Shown: positions 1-8,422 of the stretch, piece after piece
How positions within the stretch are numbered: the stretch's first letter is position 1
Layout of the letters: the number at the start of each line of letters is the position of its first letter
DNA from: an uncultured Clostridium sp.
Lineage (GTDB): Bacteria; Bacillota; Clostridia; Oscillospirales; Acutalibacteraceae
Direction of reading: 5' to 3'
DNA length: 64,000 bases
NCBI GenBank assembly: GCA_958422185.1
Contig: CATZNW010000008.1
Span: forward strand, 10,835 to 74,834
Made by a program: the position numbers and the translations under genes
Notes under the pieces: generated by a model
Databases searched by the model: none
Told to the model about the DNA's origin: nothing
Seen by the model: the letters and a program-made list of their open reading frames with translations, nothing else

Positions 1-795
1 TTTCTTCATGAGGATATAGCGGAAATGATAAAATATGTTTATGATTGTGGATTAGCTGCTTATGTATATACAAGTGGGATTGTCTTTGATGATAAAGGCT
101 TATATTCTGAAATTCCTGATTTTTTGCTAAAATCCATTTCAAAATATATATCAAAAATAATTTTTAATATAGAAGCAGGAACTGAAAAAACATATAATAA
201 AATTATGGGGACAAAGGGCTGCTATAAAAAAATGCAACAATCTATAATTACAGCAAACAAATATAATATTACAGCTGAAGCGCACTTTGTTCCAATGAAA
301 CTTAATGTTAATGAGATAGAAGACGTTGTAAATTTATGTAATAACATTGGTGTCTCAAAACTAAGTTTTCTTAGATTAGTTGTACATGGTAGAGCACAGC
401 AAAATGAAAAAATTTTGAGTTTAAGTTATCTAGAATATAAGGACCTTAAGAACAAGCTACATAAAATAGAAAGTAATTCTAATTTATCCATTAGAATCGG
501 AGTTCCTCTGTCTAATACAGATTCATGTAAAAAGTGCGAAGCAGCTAGAGGCAAACTTAATATAAAATACGATGGTAAGGTGTATCCGTGTGAAGTTTTC
601 AAAAATTTCGATTTTAATTGCACATTAAAAGGTTTAAAACCGACTAGCATTTATGAAGAATCGCTATTACATATTTACCAAAAATCAGAATATTTAAGAT
701 TAGTTCGCAAGTCATATGACGATTATATCAAAATAAACAGTTGTGAATCTTGTTTGGGTCAATATTTAATTCAAATGGAAAATAAAGGAGTATAA
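1..795 (+). CDS. Radical SAM/SPASM-domain protein, 5' end cut by the window
   Basis: The frame is open from base 1, so the N-terminus and the expected CxxxCxxC cluster lie outside the window. What remains matches the second half of a radical SAM TIM barrel (an NIEAG strand, then EAHFVPMK) followed by a SPASM/twitch-like cysteine set: CKKC at about residues 168 and 171 counting from the ATG at 25, C189 in the YPCEVF segment, and CESC at 240 and 243. The YDGKVYPCEVF segment is typical of SPASM auxiliary Fe-S domains, which usually modify peptides or small molecules. The substrate cannot be told. The HD-domain gene starts 3 bp after this stop, so the two are almost certainly co-transcribed. The gene is very AT-rich compared with the rest of the window, which suggests acquisition. 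Confidence 0.8.
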   Translation, partial: FLHEDIAEMIKYVYDCGLAAYVYTSGIVFDDKGLYSEIPDFLLKSISKYISKIIFNIEAGTEKTYNKIMGTKGCYKKMQQSIITANKYNITAEAHFVPMKLNVNEIEDVVNLCNNIGVSKLSFLRLVVHGRAQQNEKILSLSYLEYKDLKNKLHKIESNSNLSIRIGVPLSNTDSCKKCEAARGKLNIKYDGKVYPCEVFKNFDFNCTLKGLKPTSIYEESLLHIYQKSEYLRLVRKSYDDYIKINSCESCLGQYLIQMENKGV

Positions 796-798
796 TTT

Positions 799-2370
799 AT
801 GGATAATCAGGACAAACGTTTTTTGAACCTTTGTGTATCAGAAATAAAAAACAGTAAAATATTTAATTCTTATAATTGTGAATTTCCCCTTGATAATGAA
901 GTAATAGAAATATTAAGTAGTTTAAATGAAAAACTCGAATCATCAGGAGATGATTACGAAATTTTTCGTTATAAAAAAAATATAGATAATTTATGGGGAA
1001 CATTATTGGAAAAATCTATAAAGTGTCTTCGATATTATGATAGTAGAGAGCCATTTTTAAATAGTGAATTTAATAAGAAATCTCCTAAAGCTTATGGAAT
1101 AAATGATCTTAAATCTTATTATGAAAAATATTCTGAATTTGAAAAAGTTCTTTATGGAACAAGCAGATATTATAGAGATCATATTATTCATGTATTTAGA
1201 ACATGGTTAATTGGAATTTGGCTACTTACAAACAATAAAGGAGAATATTTAAATCAAATTTCTATTCCTGAAAAAGGTTTTACGGTTAAACTGAATAATG
1301 CAGAAAAGGTAAGCATTTGGACTATAATAGCTTTAACACATGACTTAGGATATCCTTTAGAAAAAGCAAAAGATGTAATCGATATAACGCAAAAAATGAT
1401 TTCTACTTTTATTTCTAATCCTGATATATCTAGTGATCTTTCTTTTCATGGCGTGCAAAATTATATGAATGATTTTATAGTTAGGTTAATGAGTTCCAAA
1501 ATGAAAATTAAAAAAACGATAGATTTGTCAGGCGAAAAAAGCGAAGAAAATGAAAAAGATAAAAAAATAGAATTTGTTGCTAGGCTTCAGCCTAAATACT
1601 ACTTTAAATTCCAAAAATCATTAGAAAAAAACAGTCATGGTATCCTAAGTACGATAATTATATATAAATTACTTACCTATTTCTTGGAATCGGACTATAA
1701 TATAAATGAAGACTATACATTTGAGGAAGAAGACTGTAGACAATTTTATATAAGGAGAGAAATACTTAGATCAATCGCATCACATACATGTGATGATGTT
1801 TATCAACTCTATATTGGATCGTTTGCATTGCTTTTAAGGATTTGTGATGACACACAAGAATGGGGAAGAAAAAATATTTCAGAATTGTATGTGAAAACTA
1901 ATCAAACATATGAATTAAAAGATATAATAATTGATATTGATTCAGAAGAAAAAACAAAAACGTGTACAATTAAAGAGGAAATAGAAATATCTTCTGCATA
2001 CGCCACAGAGTCGGTATTCAATTTGATAAAAAGATATAGAGAACAATCTTTAGTATATATAACCATTTTTAGAGATGGTCAAGATACTGCAAAACGTGAT
2101 TTTTCTTTCATAAAGAACCTATTAATAAAATTCAATCAGGTAGAAATCAAATTAGTATTAAGTATTCCTAATGGAGCTTCGTCAAGTTTGAAAGGTGAGA
2201 TTAACTACACATCTATTAGCGAAACTAATAAAGAATTTGCACCAGAAAAATTCGAATGCTTACCTTTACAATCAAAAGTAGAATTAAGGGGAGAAAATTC
2301 AAAATTTGTGAATGAGCAAGATGCTGGGAAATGGAGAAAAGGAAGTTTCGAATTATCGTTGATAGATTAA
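799..2370 (+). CDS. HD-domain metal-dependent hydrolase paired with the radical SAM gene
   Basis: This 523-residue protein has a scattered HD-superfamily metal-site pattern: H128/H131 in DHIIHVF, H181-D182 in LTHDLGYP, H280 in NSHG, H329 in ASHT and D350/D351 in RICDD. HD proteins of this layout are phosphohydrolases acting on nucleotides, cyclic nucleotides or nucleic acid. A charged lysine/glutamate-rich insert lies near residues 235-260. The C-terminal 150 residues look like alpha/beta structure but match nothing I recognise. AGGAG at 785-789 supports the ATG. It follows the radical SAM gene by 3 bp, so the products probably act together. I recognise no named family. A role in defence or nucleotide modification is inference from the pairing and the neighbouring R-M genes. 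Confidence 0.75.
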   Translation: MDNQDKRFLNLCVSEIKNSKIFNSYNCEFPLDNEVIEILSSLNEKLESSGDDYEIFRYKKNIDNLWGTLLEKSIKCLRYYDSREPFLNSEFNKKSPKAYGINDLKSYYEKYSEFEKVLYGTSRYYRDHIIHVFRTWLIGIWLLTNNKGEYLNQISIPEKGFTVKLNNAEKVSIWTIIALTHDLGYPLEKAKDVIDITQKMISTFISNPDISSDLSFHGVQNYMNDFIVRLMSSKMKIKKTIDLSGEKSEENEKDKKIEFVARLQPKYYFKFQKSLEKNSHGILSTIIIYKLLTYFLESDYNINEDYTFEEEDCRQFYIRREILRSIASHTCDDVYQLYIGSFALLLRICDDTQEWGRKNISELYVKTNQTYELKDIIIDIDSEEKTKTCTIKEEIEISSAYATESVFNLIKRYREQSLVYITIFRDGQDTAKRDFSFIKNLLIKFNQVEIKLVLSIPNGASSSLKGEINYTSISETNKEFAPEKFECLPLQSKVELRGENSKFVNEQDAGKWRKGSFELSLID

Positions 2371-2371
2371 C

Positions 2372-2400
2372 TTTATTGTTTTTAAAATAATCACAATAAA
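2372..2400 (+). terminator. Weak AT-rich inverted repeat after the HD gene
   Basis: TTTATTGT (2372-2379) and ACAATAAA (2393-2400) form an 8-bp all-weak stem with a 13-nt loop, directly after the stop at 2370. There is no good U-tract, so this is at best a weak terminator. Confidence 0.3.
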
Positions 2401-2466
2401 AACTCACAAAAATATTAGTCAATATTGAATGTATGGTTATTACATGGTAAGATGTATACTGTTCAA

Positions 2467-2690
2467 ATGAATGAAAAAATGACTGTTAGCTATGATAAAC
2501 TATTAAAACTGCTTATTGATAAGAAAATGAATCAAACCGACTAAAAAATGCGGTATGGGTTAGCTTTAAAGTCCTCACTAAAATTAGCTACAATAATTTT
2601 GTGTCAATAGAAAGCTTATACAAGACATGTAATGTATAGGCCTGTGATATTGGCGATGTTATGGAGTTTACAGGAAATGAACTTGCTTGA
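2467..2690 (+). pseudogene. Decayed HTH (Cro/CI, YozG-like) regulator upstream of the methylase
   Basis: The ATG at 2467 (or 2479) opens a frame reading MTVSYDKLLKLLIDKKMNQTD, the usual start of short HTH_26/YozG-type regulators, and then stops at TAA 2542-2544. Shifting frame at 2541 restores the rest of the domain: LKNAVWVSFKVLTKISYNNF, then VSIESLYKTC. An in-frame TAG follows at 2637-2639, and then ACDIGDVMEF, the typical C-terminal motif of the family, ending at TGA 2688-2690. One single-base deletion and one nonsense change therefore break an otherwise complete regulator of about 70 residues. It runs into the methylase start at 2677, so an intact version would have been translationally coupled to the R-M genes. 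Confidence 0.75.
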
Positions 2691-4218
2691 TTTTGTTATT
2701 CAAACTACAAAGCAATATATTGAACAGATGCCGAAGTCTCAGCGAAAAAAATATGGACAGTTTTTTACGAGCAAAGAAACTGCTGTGTTTATGGCTGAGT
2801 TATTTGAAGTGCCTGTAGATAAAGAGCAGCTTCATATTCTTGACGCGGGAGCTGGCTCGGGCATATTGTCTGTTGCGCTAATTGAAAAATTACAAAGGAC
2901 ACCGCAGTTACGGCATATACACTTGGTATGTTATGAAAACGATCCTCAAATTATTGAGTTGTTGAGAGCAAATCTTCAGTGGGTTTGCCAGCATTCTACA
3001 TTAAGAGTTGACTATGAAATACGAGAAGATAACTATATTTTGAGTCAAGTGTTAGAGTACAATGGAATGATTGGGGCTGAGCCCAACCCTCTTAAATATG
3101 ATATGGTAATCGGGAATCCTCCTTATATGAAGATCGCAAAAGATGCTCCAGAAGCTAAAGCAATGTCTGATATTTGTTATGGTGCGCCCAATCTGTATTT
3201 CCTTTTTGCTGCTATGGGAATGTTTGATTTGTGTTCAAATGGCGAATTAGTATATATCATTCCTCGCTCTTGGACTTCGGGAGCATATTTCAAAAAATTT
3301 CGCCAGAAATTCTTGAAAGACGGAATTTTAGAACATATTCACTTGTTTGTTAGTCGTGATAAGGTGTTCGAAAACGAGAGTGTCTTGCAGGAAACTATGA
3401 TTATAAAAGTCAGAAAAGCAACGACCATTCCAGAGAATATTGTTATCACAACAACACAGAGTAACAAGGATTTTTCAAATAAAACAACTTTTGAAGCAGT
3501 GTACAACACTGTTGTTTCAGGAGAAGATAAGTATGTTTATTTGGTTACGAATGAACAAGATGTAGAGACACTCGAACTGCTGAATAGGTGGACAAATACA
3601 TTACCGAGCATTGGATTAAAAATGAAAACGGGCTTGACTGTTGATTTTAGAAACAGAGAAGTTTTGCGCAATGTGCCAGAAGATCAGGCAATACCGTTGT
3701 TCTATTCACAGCATATACAAGACGGAAAAGTAATATTTCCTATTGGCAAAGAAAACGAATATATCGTTACTAATCAAGCGGGTTTATTGCAGCCGAATGT
3801 AAATTATCTTTTTGTAAAAAGATTTACGGCTAAAGAAGAACATCGGCGGTTACAGTGTGGTGTATATCTTGCAAGAAAATACCCTGACTATTCAAAAATC
3901 AGCACTCAAAACAAAATTAATTTCATTGGCGGCCTAAAAGAACTATCGGAATGCATTGTTTATGGACTATATGTATTATTTAATTCAACCCTTTATGATT
4001 GTTACTATAGAATCCTAAACGGTTCAACTCAAGTCAATTCGACAGAGATCAATTCTATGCCTGTACCGCCTTTAGAAAGCATAGAGCAAATGGGCAAAGC
4101 GCTGATTAAATCTCGTGATATGACAGAAACGAGATGCGACCAAATTTTAAGGAGTTTCATTTATGAGCAAAATCGAGGAAGCAAGAGAGATACTAAAAGA
4201 ACTGCAAGTGCCAGCTAA
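2677..4218 (+). CDS. Type II DNA adenine-N6 methyltransferase (Eco57I/PstI-like)
   Basis: This N6-adenine methyltransferase protects DNA from the endonuclease encoded next to it. It shows the KKYGQFFTS entry motif, the SAM-binding motif I LDAGAGSGILSVAL, and catalytic motif IV as NPPY at residues 147-150, in the I-IV order of gamma-class enzymes. The C-terminal half is likely the target-recognition domain. I chose ATG 2677 because GGAG at 2663-2666 sits 10 nt upstream and the protein then begins MNLLDFVIQTTK. The frame is open further back to an ATG at 2632, but that stretch is the remnant regulator read in another frame. The 3' end overlaps the endonuclease gene by 56 bp. The CTGCAG target is inferred from the partner family. 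Confidence 0.88.
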   Translation: MNLLDFVIQTTKQYIEQMPKSQRKKYGQFFTSKETAVFMAELFEVPVDKEQLHILDAGAGSGILSVALIEKLQRTPQLRHIHLVCYENDPQIIELLRANLQWVCQHSTLRVDYEIREDNYILSQVLEYNGMIGAEPNPLKYDMVIGNPPYMKIAKDAPEAKAMSDICYGAPNLYFLFAAMGMFDLCSNGELVYIIPRSWTSGAYFKKFRQKFLKDGILEHIHLFVSRDKVFENESVLQETMIIKVRKATTIPENIVITTTQSNKDFSNKTTFEAVYNTVVSGEDKYVYLVTNEQDVETLELLNRWTNTLPSIGLKMKTGLTVDFRNREVLRNVPEDQAIPLFYSQHIQDGKVIFPIGKENEYIVTNQAGLLQPNVNYLFVKRFTAKEEHRRLQCGVYLARKYPDYSKISTQNKINFIGGLKELSECIVYGLYVLFNSTLYDCYYRILNGSTQVNSTEINSMPVPPLESIEQMGKALIKSRDMTETRCDQILRSFIYEQNRGSKRDTKRTASAS

Positions 4219-5086
4219 GCAGCAGGCGGATTTGTGCTGTTATGTTCTTTTGGCTATGGCAGATATAAAAGAAGATGATGAATGGTCGAGTGCCGTAAAT
4301 GGTTGGATTCGCATTCACGATGTTATAGGGTATACGAAGGAAAACTATGGCGTTGCCTATGCGGAAAATAGCCGAGAGACTTTTCGAAAGCAAGCTATGC
4401 ACCATTTTAGGAATGCTGCGTTTATTGAGGATAATGGAAAAGCGACCAATAGCCCGAACTATCGCTATCGTCTGACCGATGAAATGCTCTCGCTTATTCG
4501 CTGTTTTGGAACAGAGCATTGGGAATCAGAAAAACAGAAATTTTTGCAATCTCATGAAACACTGATTGATCTGTATGCGTCTAAGCGTACAATGAGAAAA
4601 ATGCCTGTGCGAATTAATGGAGAGAACTTTACTTTTTCGCCTGGAAAGCATAATCAACTACAAAAGGCTATTATTGAAGAATTTGCGCCTCGATTTGCAC
4701 CGAATACCGAGTGCCTTTATGTAGGGGATACCACGGAAAAAGATTTGGTTAAGAATGTAGAGAAGCTTCAAGAACTGGGATTTGCAATTACACTACACGA
4801 TAAAATGCCAGATGTAGTCCTTTTCTCTGAAGAAAAGAATTGGCTTTATTTTATCGAGTCTGTTACTTCTGTCGGGCCGATGGAACCTAAGAGGATTAAA
4901 GAGATTGAAGAAATGACAGAAGGCGTTACATCGGGTAAAATTTATGTAACTGCATTTCTTGACTTTAAGACTTTTAAGAAGTTTTCTGAAACGCTTGCTT
5001 GGGAAACAGAGGTTTGGATTGCGGATATGCCAGATCATATGATTCATCTGAATGGGGATAAGTTTTTAGGACCTAGGAAGATATAA
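4163..5086 (+). CDS. BsuBI/PstI-family type II restriction endonuclease
   Basis: This 307-residue protein has an N-terminal helical/winged-helix region (about 1-145) and a C-terminal catalytic domain resembling BsuBI and PstI. The catalytic region includes FSPGKHNQLQKAIIEEFAPRF, then MPDVVLF, then YFIESVTSVGP, giving the D...ExV metal-binding pattern of this PD-(D/E)XK group. Family members cut CTGCAG. AAGGAG at 4149-4154 supports ATG 4163. The start lies inside the end of the methylase gene, so translation is coupled and the methylase is made first. CTGCAG occurs at several places in the window (for example 14053, 21837, 38597, 48167 and 55246), so protection by the methylase would be needed if the enzyme is active and has this specificity. 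Confidence 0.88.
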   Translation: MSKIEEAREILKELQVPAKQQADLCCYVLLAMADIKEDDEWSSAVNGWIRIHDVIGYTKENYGVAYAENSRETFRKQAMHHFRNAAFIEDNGKATNSPNYRYRLTDEMLSLIRCFGTEHWESEKQKFLQSHETLIDLYASKRTMRKMPVRINGENFTFSPGKHNQLQKAIIEEFAPRFAPNTECLYVGDTTEKDLVKNVEKLQELGFAITLHDKMPDVVLFSEEKNWLYFIESVTSVGPMEPKRIKEIEEMTEGVTSGKIYVTAFLDFKTFKKFSETLAWETEVWIADMPDHMIHLNGDKFLGPRKI

Positions 5087-5127
5087 CCAATTGATTGTTA
5101 ATTAACGTTAAAAGGAAGTGTTACATA

Positions 5128-7944
5128 GTGTTAAATTGTCGTGGAGCAGAATGGAATCGTTGGGATTTACACATCCATACAGCTTCTTCATATGACTATA
5201 AATACAAAGGCGATGACGCAGACGATTTGCTTTGTAAAGAGTTAGAACATAATGACATAAAAGCAGTTGCAATTACTGATCACTTCATTATTGATAAGGA
5301 TAGAATAGAGAGTTTGCGCACTAAGGCACCTGATATTGTGTTTTTTCCAGGTGTAGAACTTCGCACCGATAAGGGAGCAAACAATCTGCACTTAATACTT
5401 ATATTTTCAGAAGAATCAAATTTGAAGATTTTATCTGATGATTTTGATGCAATTATGATAAGAGGCAAAGCTAAGTCCAATCACTCTAATGAAACAATAT
5501 ATTGGGAGTTCAAGGATATTGTTGACTTTGCAAAAAAGCATGATGCGTTAATTTCTATTCATGCAGGGCGAAAGACAAATGGTATAGATAAAGAAATAAG
5601 TAATGCACTTCCAGTAAAGGAAGCTATTAAGAGTGATATCGCTGATAAGGTTCATTTCTTTGAGATTGGGCAAAAAAGAGATATAGATGATTATGAAAAC
5701 TATGTTTTCAAGGATATTAAACCAAAGCCATTAATAGTGTGTTCTGATAACCATTCGCCTAAAGAATATACAGTAAAAGAGCGATTGTGGATAAAGGCTG
5801 ATCTAACATTTTCAGGGCTCAAGCAGTGTCTTTATCAGCCACAAGAAAGAGTATATATTGGAAATGTTCCTCCTACTCTGGACAGAGTGACAAAGAATAA
5901 ACAGAATAATATTTTTTCCATATCATGTTCACGCATAGATCATCCAGTCAATACGGATTCCAACTGGTTTAATTTTTGTATCCCTCTTAATCCGAGCATG
6001 ACTGCCATAATTGGAAACAAAGGAAGCGGAAAAAGTGCATTTTCTGATATAATCGGTCATCTTTGTCGTTGTAATACTATGGAAAGTGCATCGTTCTTGA
6101 ATGATAAACGATTTAGAAAATTGCCTAAGAACTACGCAAATGATTACTATGCATCGTTGACTTGGCTTGATGGGGAAACACGTAGCAGCAACTTAGCTGT
6201 AAGTCAAGAGGATAGTCATATTGAGGATGCCCAGTATTTACCACAAAAGTATATTGAAGATGTGTGTAATGACTTTGGAAATATCTTTCAAAAAGAGATT
6301 GATAAAGTAATCTTCTCATATGTCGACAAAATAGAACGTGGTGATGCACAAAACCTGGAAGGACTTGTAAAATTAAAATCTAAACCACTGGAAATTAGAT
6401 TCCAAGATGGACGCATAAAGCTTGAGTATGTTAACAGAAAGATAATTGAGCTTGAACGAAAAAAAACAAACGAATATCGGAAAATTATATCTGAAAGCTT
6501 GGAAAACGCTGAAGAACAGCTTAAAAGGCATGAAAAATCTAAACCTGTCGAGGTAAAGAAACCTGAACAGGAGGATTCTGATGTTGAATACCAAGCCAAG
6601 CTTAGTGCACTAAACAAAGACATCCAAGAAAAAAAGGACGAGATAAAAAAGGCAGCAGGCAAAATCGCTGAAATTAATACATTCTTAGATGATGTCAGAA
6701 CTGTAGCTGCCCAAATTTCTCTACTTGAAACACAGTTTGAAGAAGTTCGAGTTAAAATTGAAACTTTAATTGGTAAGTATAATCTTCAAAAAACTGATTG
6801 TGTTGCGAAATTAACGACTCCAGGAGAGTTTTTGGCAGAATTGATAAATAAAGCAGAAGAAGATAAGAAACGCCTTCAAAAATCTATTTCAGCAGAAGAA
6901 AGTGGATTTTCTGCGAAACTCTCAAGTCTCAAAGCTGAAAAGGAAGTGCTGATATCATCAGCAGATGTTGAAGAAAAGCTGTATCAGAAATATCTTGCAG
7001 ATTTGGTTGAATGGAATGAAAAACGAAGCAAAATCATTGGAAATAAAGATACAGATGGTTCTATTGAATTCTATAAGAAAGAAATTGACTATATAGATAC
7101 GAAACTTGATTCTGAATACGACAAACTTGTCACTGAAAGGGATAATGTTACTAAACAAATATACGAAGGTATAACGGAATTATCAAACATATATCAAAGC
7201 ATTTATGCACCTGTTCAGGGTGAAATAACACAGTTACTCGGGGATCTTGAAGATGGCGTACTGTTTCAGGCAGAAGTGTTTATGAAGAATGCGGACGTTG
7301 CTCAAACAATTCTAAACTTTATTAACCAGAGATTTAATGGGAAATATGGTCGTTCGCATAATTCGCTACAAGAAATAGAAGCCTGCATTAAAAACACAGA
7401 TTTTGGAAATGAAGATAGTGTTATGTCTTTTGTGCACGATATGGCAGAGGTTATAACAGATGATTTTGAAACTGCTGAGAAGAGAATTCCTAAGCGGCAA
7501 GAGTTTTACGACTTTGTGTTTGGACTGGAATATATAGGGGTTAATTTTAAACTCAAAATGGGTGGTCGATCCTTGGAGGAACTATCTCCGGGTGAACGAG
7601 GAATTGTATTACTTATTTTTTATCTGGCACTCAGCAAAGAAAGCAAACCTATTATTATAGACCAGCCAGAGGATAACTTAGATAATCAATCTGTTTACAG
7701 CAAACTTGTCCCCTGCATTTGTAGAGCAAAACAGAAACGCCAAGTTATCATTGTAACACACAATCCTAATATAGCCGTGGCTTGCGATGCTGAGCAAATT
7801 ATTTATTGTAAAAAAGATAATGATACCAATCAAATCCGATATGAGTCTGGTTCTATTGAAAATTCAATAATTCGAGATCATGTTGTTGATGTTCTAGAAG
7901 GAACTATGCCTGCGTTTGACTTGAGAAAACTCAAGTACAATTAA
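5128..7944 (+). CDS. PHP-domain / SMC-like ATPase fusion (TrlF-type)
   Basis: An N-terminal PHP phosphoesterase domain (WDLHIHT with D13, H15 and H17, then AITDHFIID and later CSDNHSP) is joined to an SbcC/SMC-like ATPase. Walker A is GNKGSGKSA from about residue 296. A long lysine/glutamate-rich coiled coil spans roughly 420-720. The ABC signature LSPGERG begins near 819, Walker B IIIDQPED has its aspartate near 845, and a THNPN switch follows. This is the layout databases call TrlF-family AAA-like ATPase, a group often found in defence islands. I chose GTG 5128, with AAAGGAAG at 5111-5118. A TTG at 5095 in the same frame has no good ribosome site and adds residues before the usual GxEWxxWDLHxHT start. 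It follows the R-M pair by 41 bp. Its nucleic-acid target is unknown. Confidence 0.85.
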   Translation: MLNCRGAEWNRWDLHIHTASSYDYKYKGDDADDLLCKELEHNDIKAVAITDHFIIDKDRIESLRTKAPDIVFFPGVELRTDKGANNLHLILIFSEESNLKILSDDFDAIMIRGKAKSNHSNETIYWEFKDIVDFAKKHDALISIHAGRKTNGIDKEISNALPVKEAIKSDIADKVHFFEIGQKRDIDDYENYVFKDIKPKPLIVCSDNHSPKEYTVKERLWIKADLTFSGLKQCLYQPQERVYIGNVPPTLDRVTKNKQNNIFSISCSRIDHPVNTDSNWFNFCIPLNPSMTAIIGNKGSGKSAFSDIIGHLCRCNTMESASFLNDKRFRKLPKNYANDYYASLTWLDGETRSSNLAVSQEDSHIEDAQYLPQKYIEDVCNDFGNIFQKEIDKVIFSYVDKIERGDAQNLEGLVKLKSKPLEIRFQDGRIKLEYVNRKIIELERKKTNEYRKIISESLENAEEQLKRHEKSKPVEVKKPEQEDSDVEYQAKLSALNKDIQEKKDEIKKAAGKIAEINTFLDDVRTVAAQISLLETQFEEVRVKIETLIGKYNLQKTDCVAKLTTPGEFLAELINKAEEDKKRLQKSISAEESGFSAKLSSLKAEKEVLISSADVEEKLYQKYLADLVEWNEKRSKIIGNKDTDGSIEFYKKEIDYIDTKLDSEYDKLVTERDNVTKQIYEGITELSNIYQSIYAPVQGEITQLLGDLEDGVLFQAEVFMKNADVAQTILNFINQRFNGKYGRSHNSLQEIEACIKNTDFGNEDSVMSFVHDMAEVITDDFETAEKRIPKRQEFYDFVFGLEYIGVNFKLKMGGRSLEELSPGERGIVLLIFYLALSKESKPIIIDQPEDNLDNQSVYSKLVPCICRAKQKRQVIIVTHNPNIAVACDAEQIIYCKKDNDTNQIRYESGSIENSIIRDHVVDVLEGTMPAFDLRKLKYN

Positions 7945-8381
7945 ACTAAGTTGCATTTTAATTCATAAAAATAGCCGAATATTTTAACTAAGCGGTAAAA
8001 AATGCTGAATATTGAAACGCTAAAATAGATTTATTAAGACTTTAATAGTATAGTTAATATAACTTAGGATTGATATATAATAAATTTGTGATTCAATATT
8101 CACCTTATCAGTACAGTAACTCAAAAACGCTTACATGCTAAAGTATTGAAATCCAGAAAAATATATGATAATATTTATACAGAACGAAGCATCCTGAAAA
8201 CGGTTTTGTTATCAACTTTGCTATTAGATTGATAACAGGCATCAGTATAGGTCTGTCAATATAGATATATTATTCAAAATAGGCACCAGAGCTCATATTT
8301 ACTATACAAAATTGTTTAAGTTTCGGCTTTGGTGGCTGAGTGGGAATAATTTGAAATACCGAAGACATCCATATTAGAAAA
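7945..8381. other. AT-rich non-coding stretch at the end of the accessory island
   Basis: I find no convincing gene, tRNA or transposase here. The DNA is AT-rich with stops in all frames. A near-repeat of a GC(C/T)GAATATT motif occurs around 7974 and 8013. Short open pieces around 8230-8330 may be decayed coding sequence, but I cannot identify them. It separates the AT-rich island from the more GC-rich downstream genes and could hold the island boundary. Confidence 0.5.
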
Positions 8382-8421
8382 CCCTTAGCTGTGGGTAATC
8401 ACTCATAGCTAAGGGCTTTTT
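8382..8421. terminator. Bidirectional intrinsic terminator
   Basis: CCCTTAGCT (8382-8390) pairs perfectly with AGCTAAGGG (8407-8415), followed by CTTTTTG on the + strand. On the minus strand the stem is followed by TTTTC, so it can also end the methyltransferase gene that stops at 8423. Confidence 0.85.
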
Positions 8422-8422
8422 G

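Noticed and set aside
8320..8381. GGTGGCTGAGTGG string resembling the D-arm of a tRNA-Leu or tRNA-Ser
   Set aside because: No acceptor stem, anticodon arm or GGTTCGAATC-type T-arm can be built around it.
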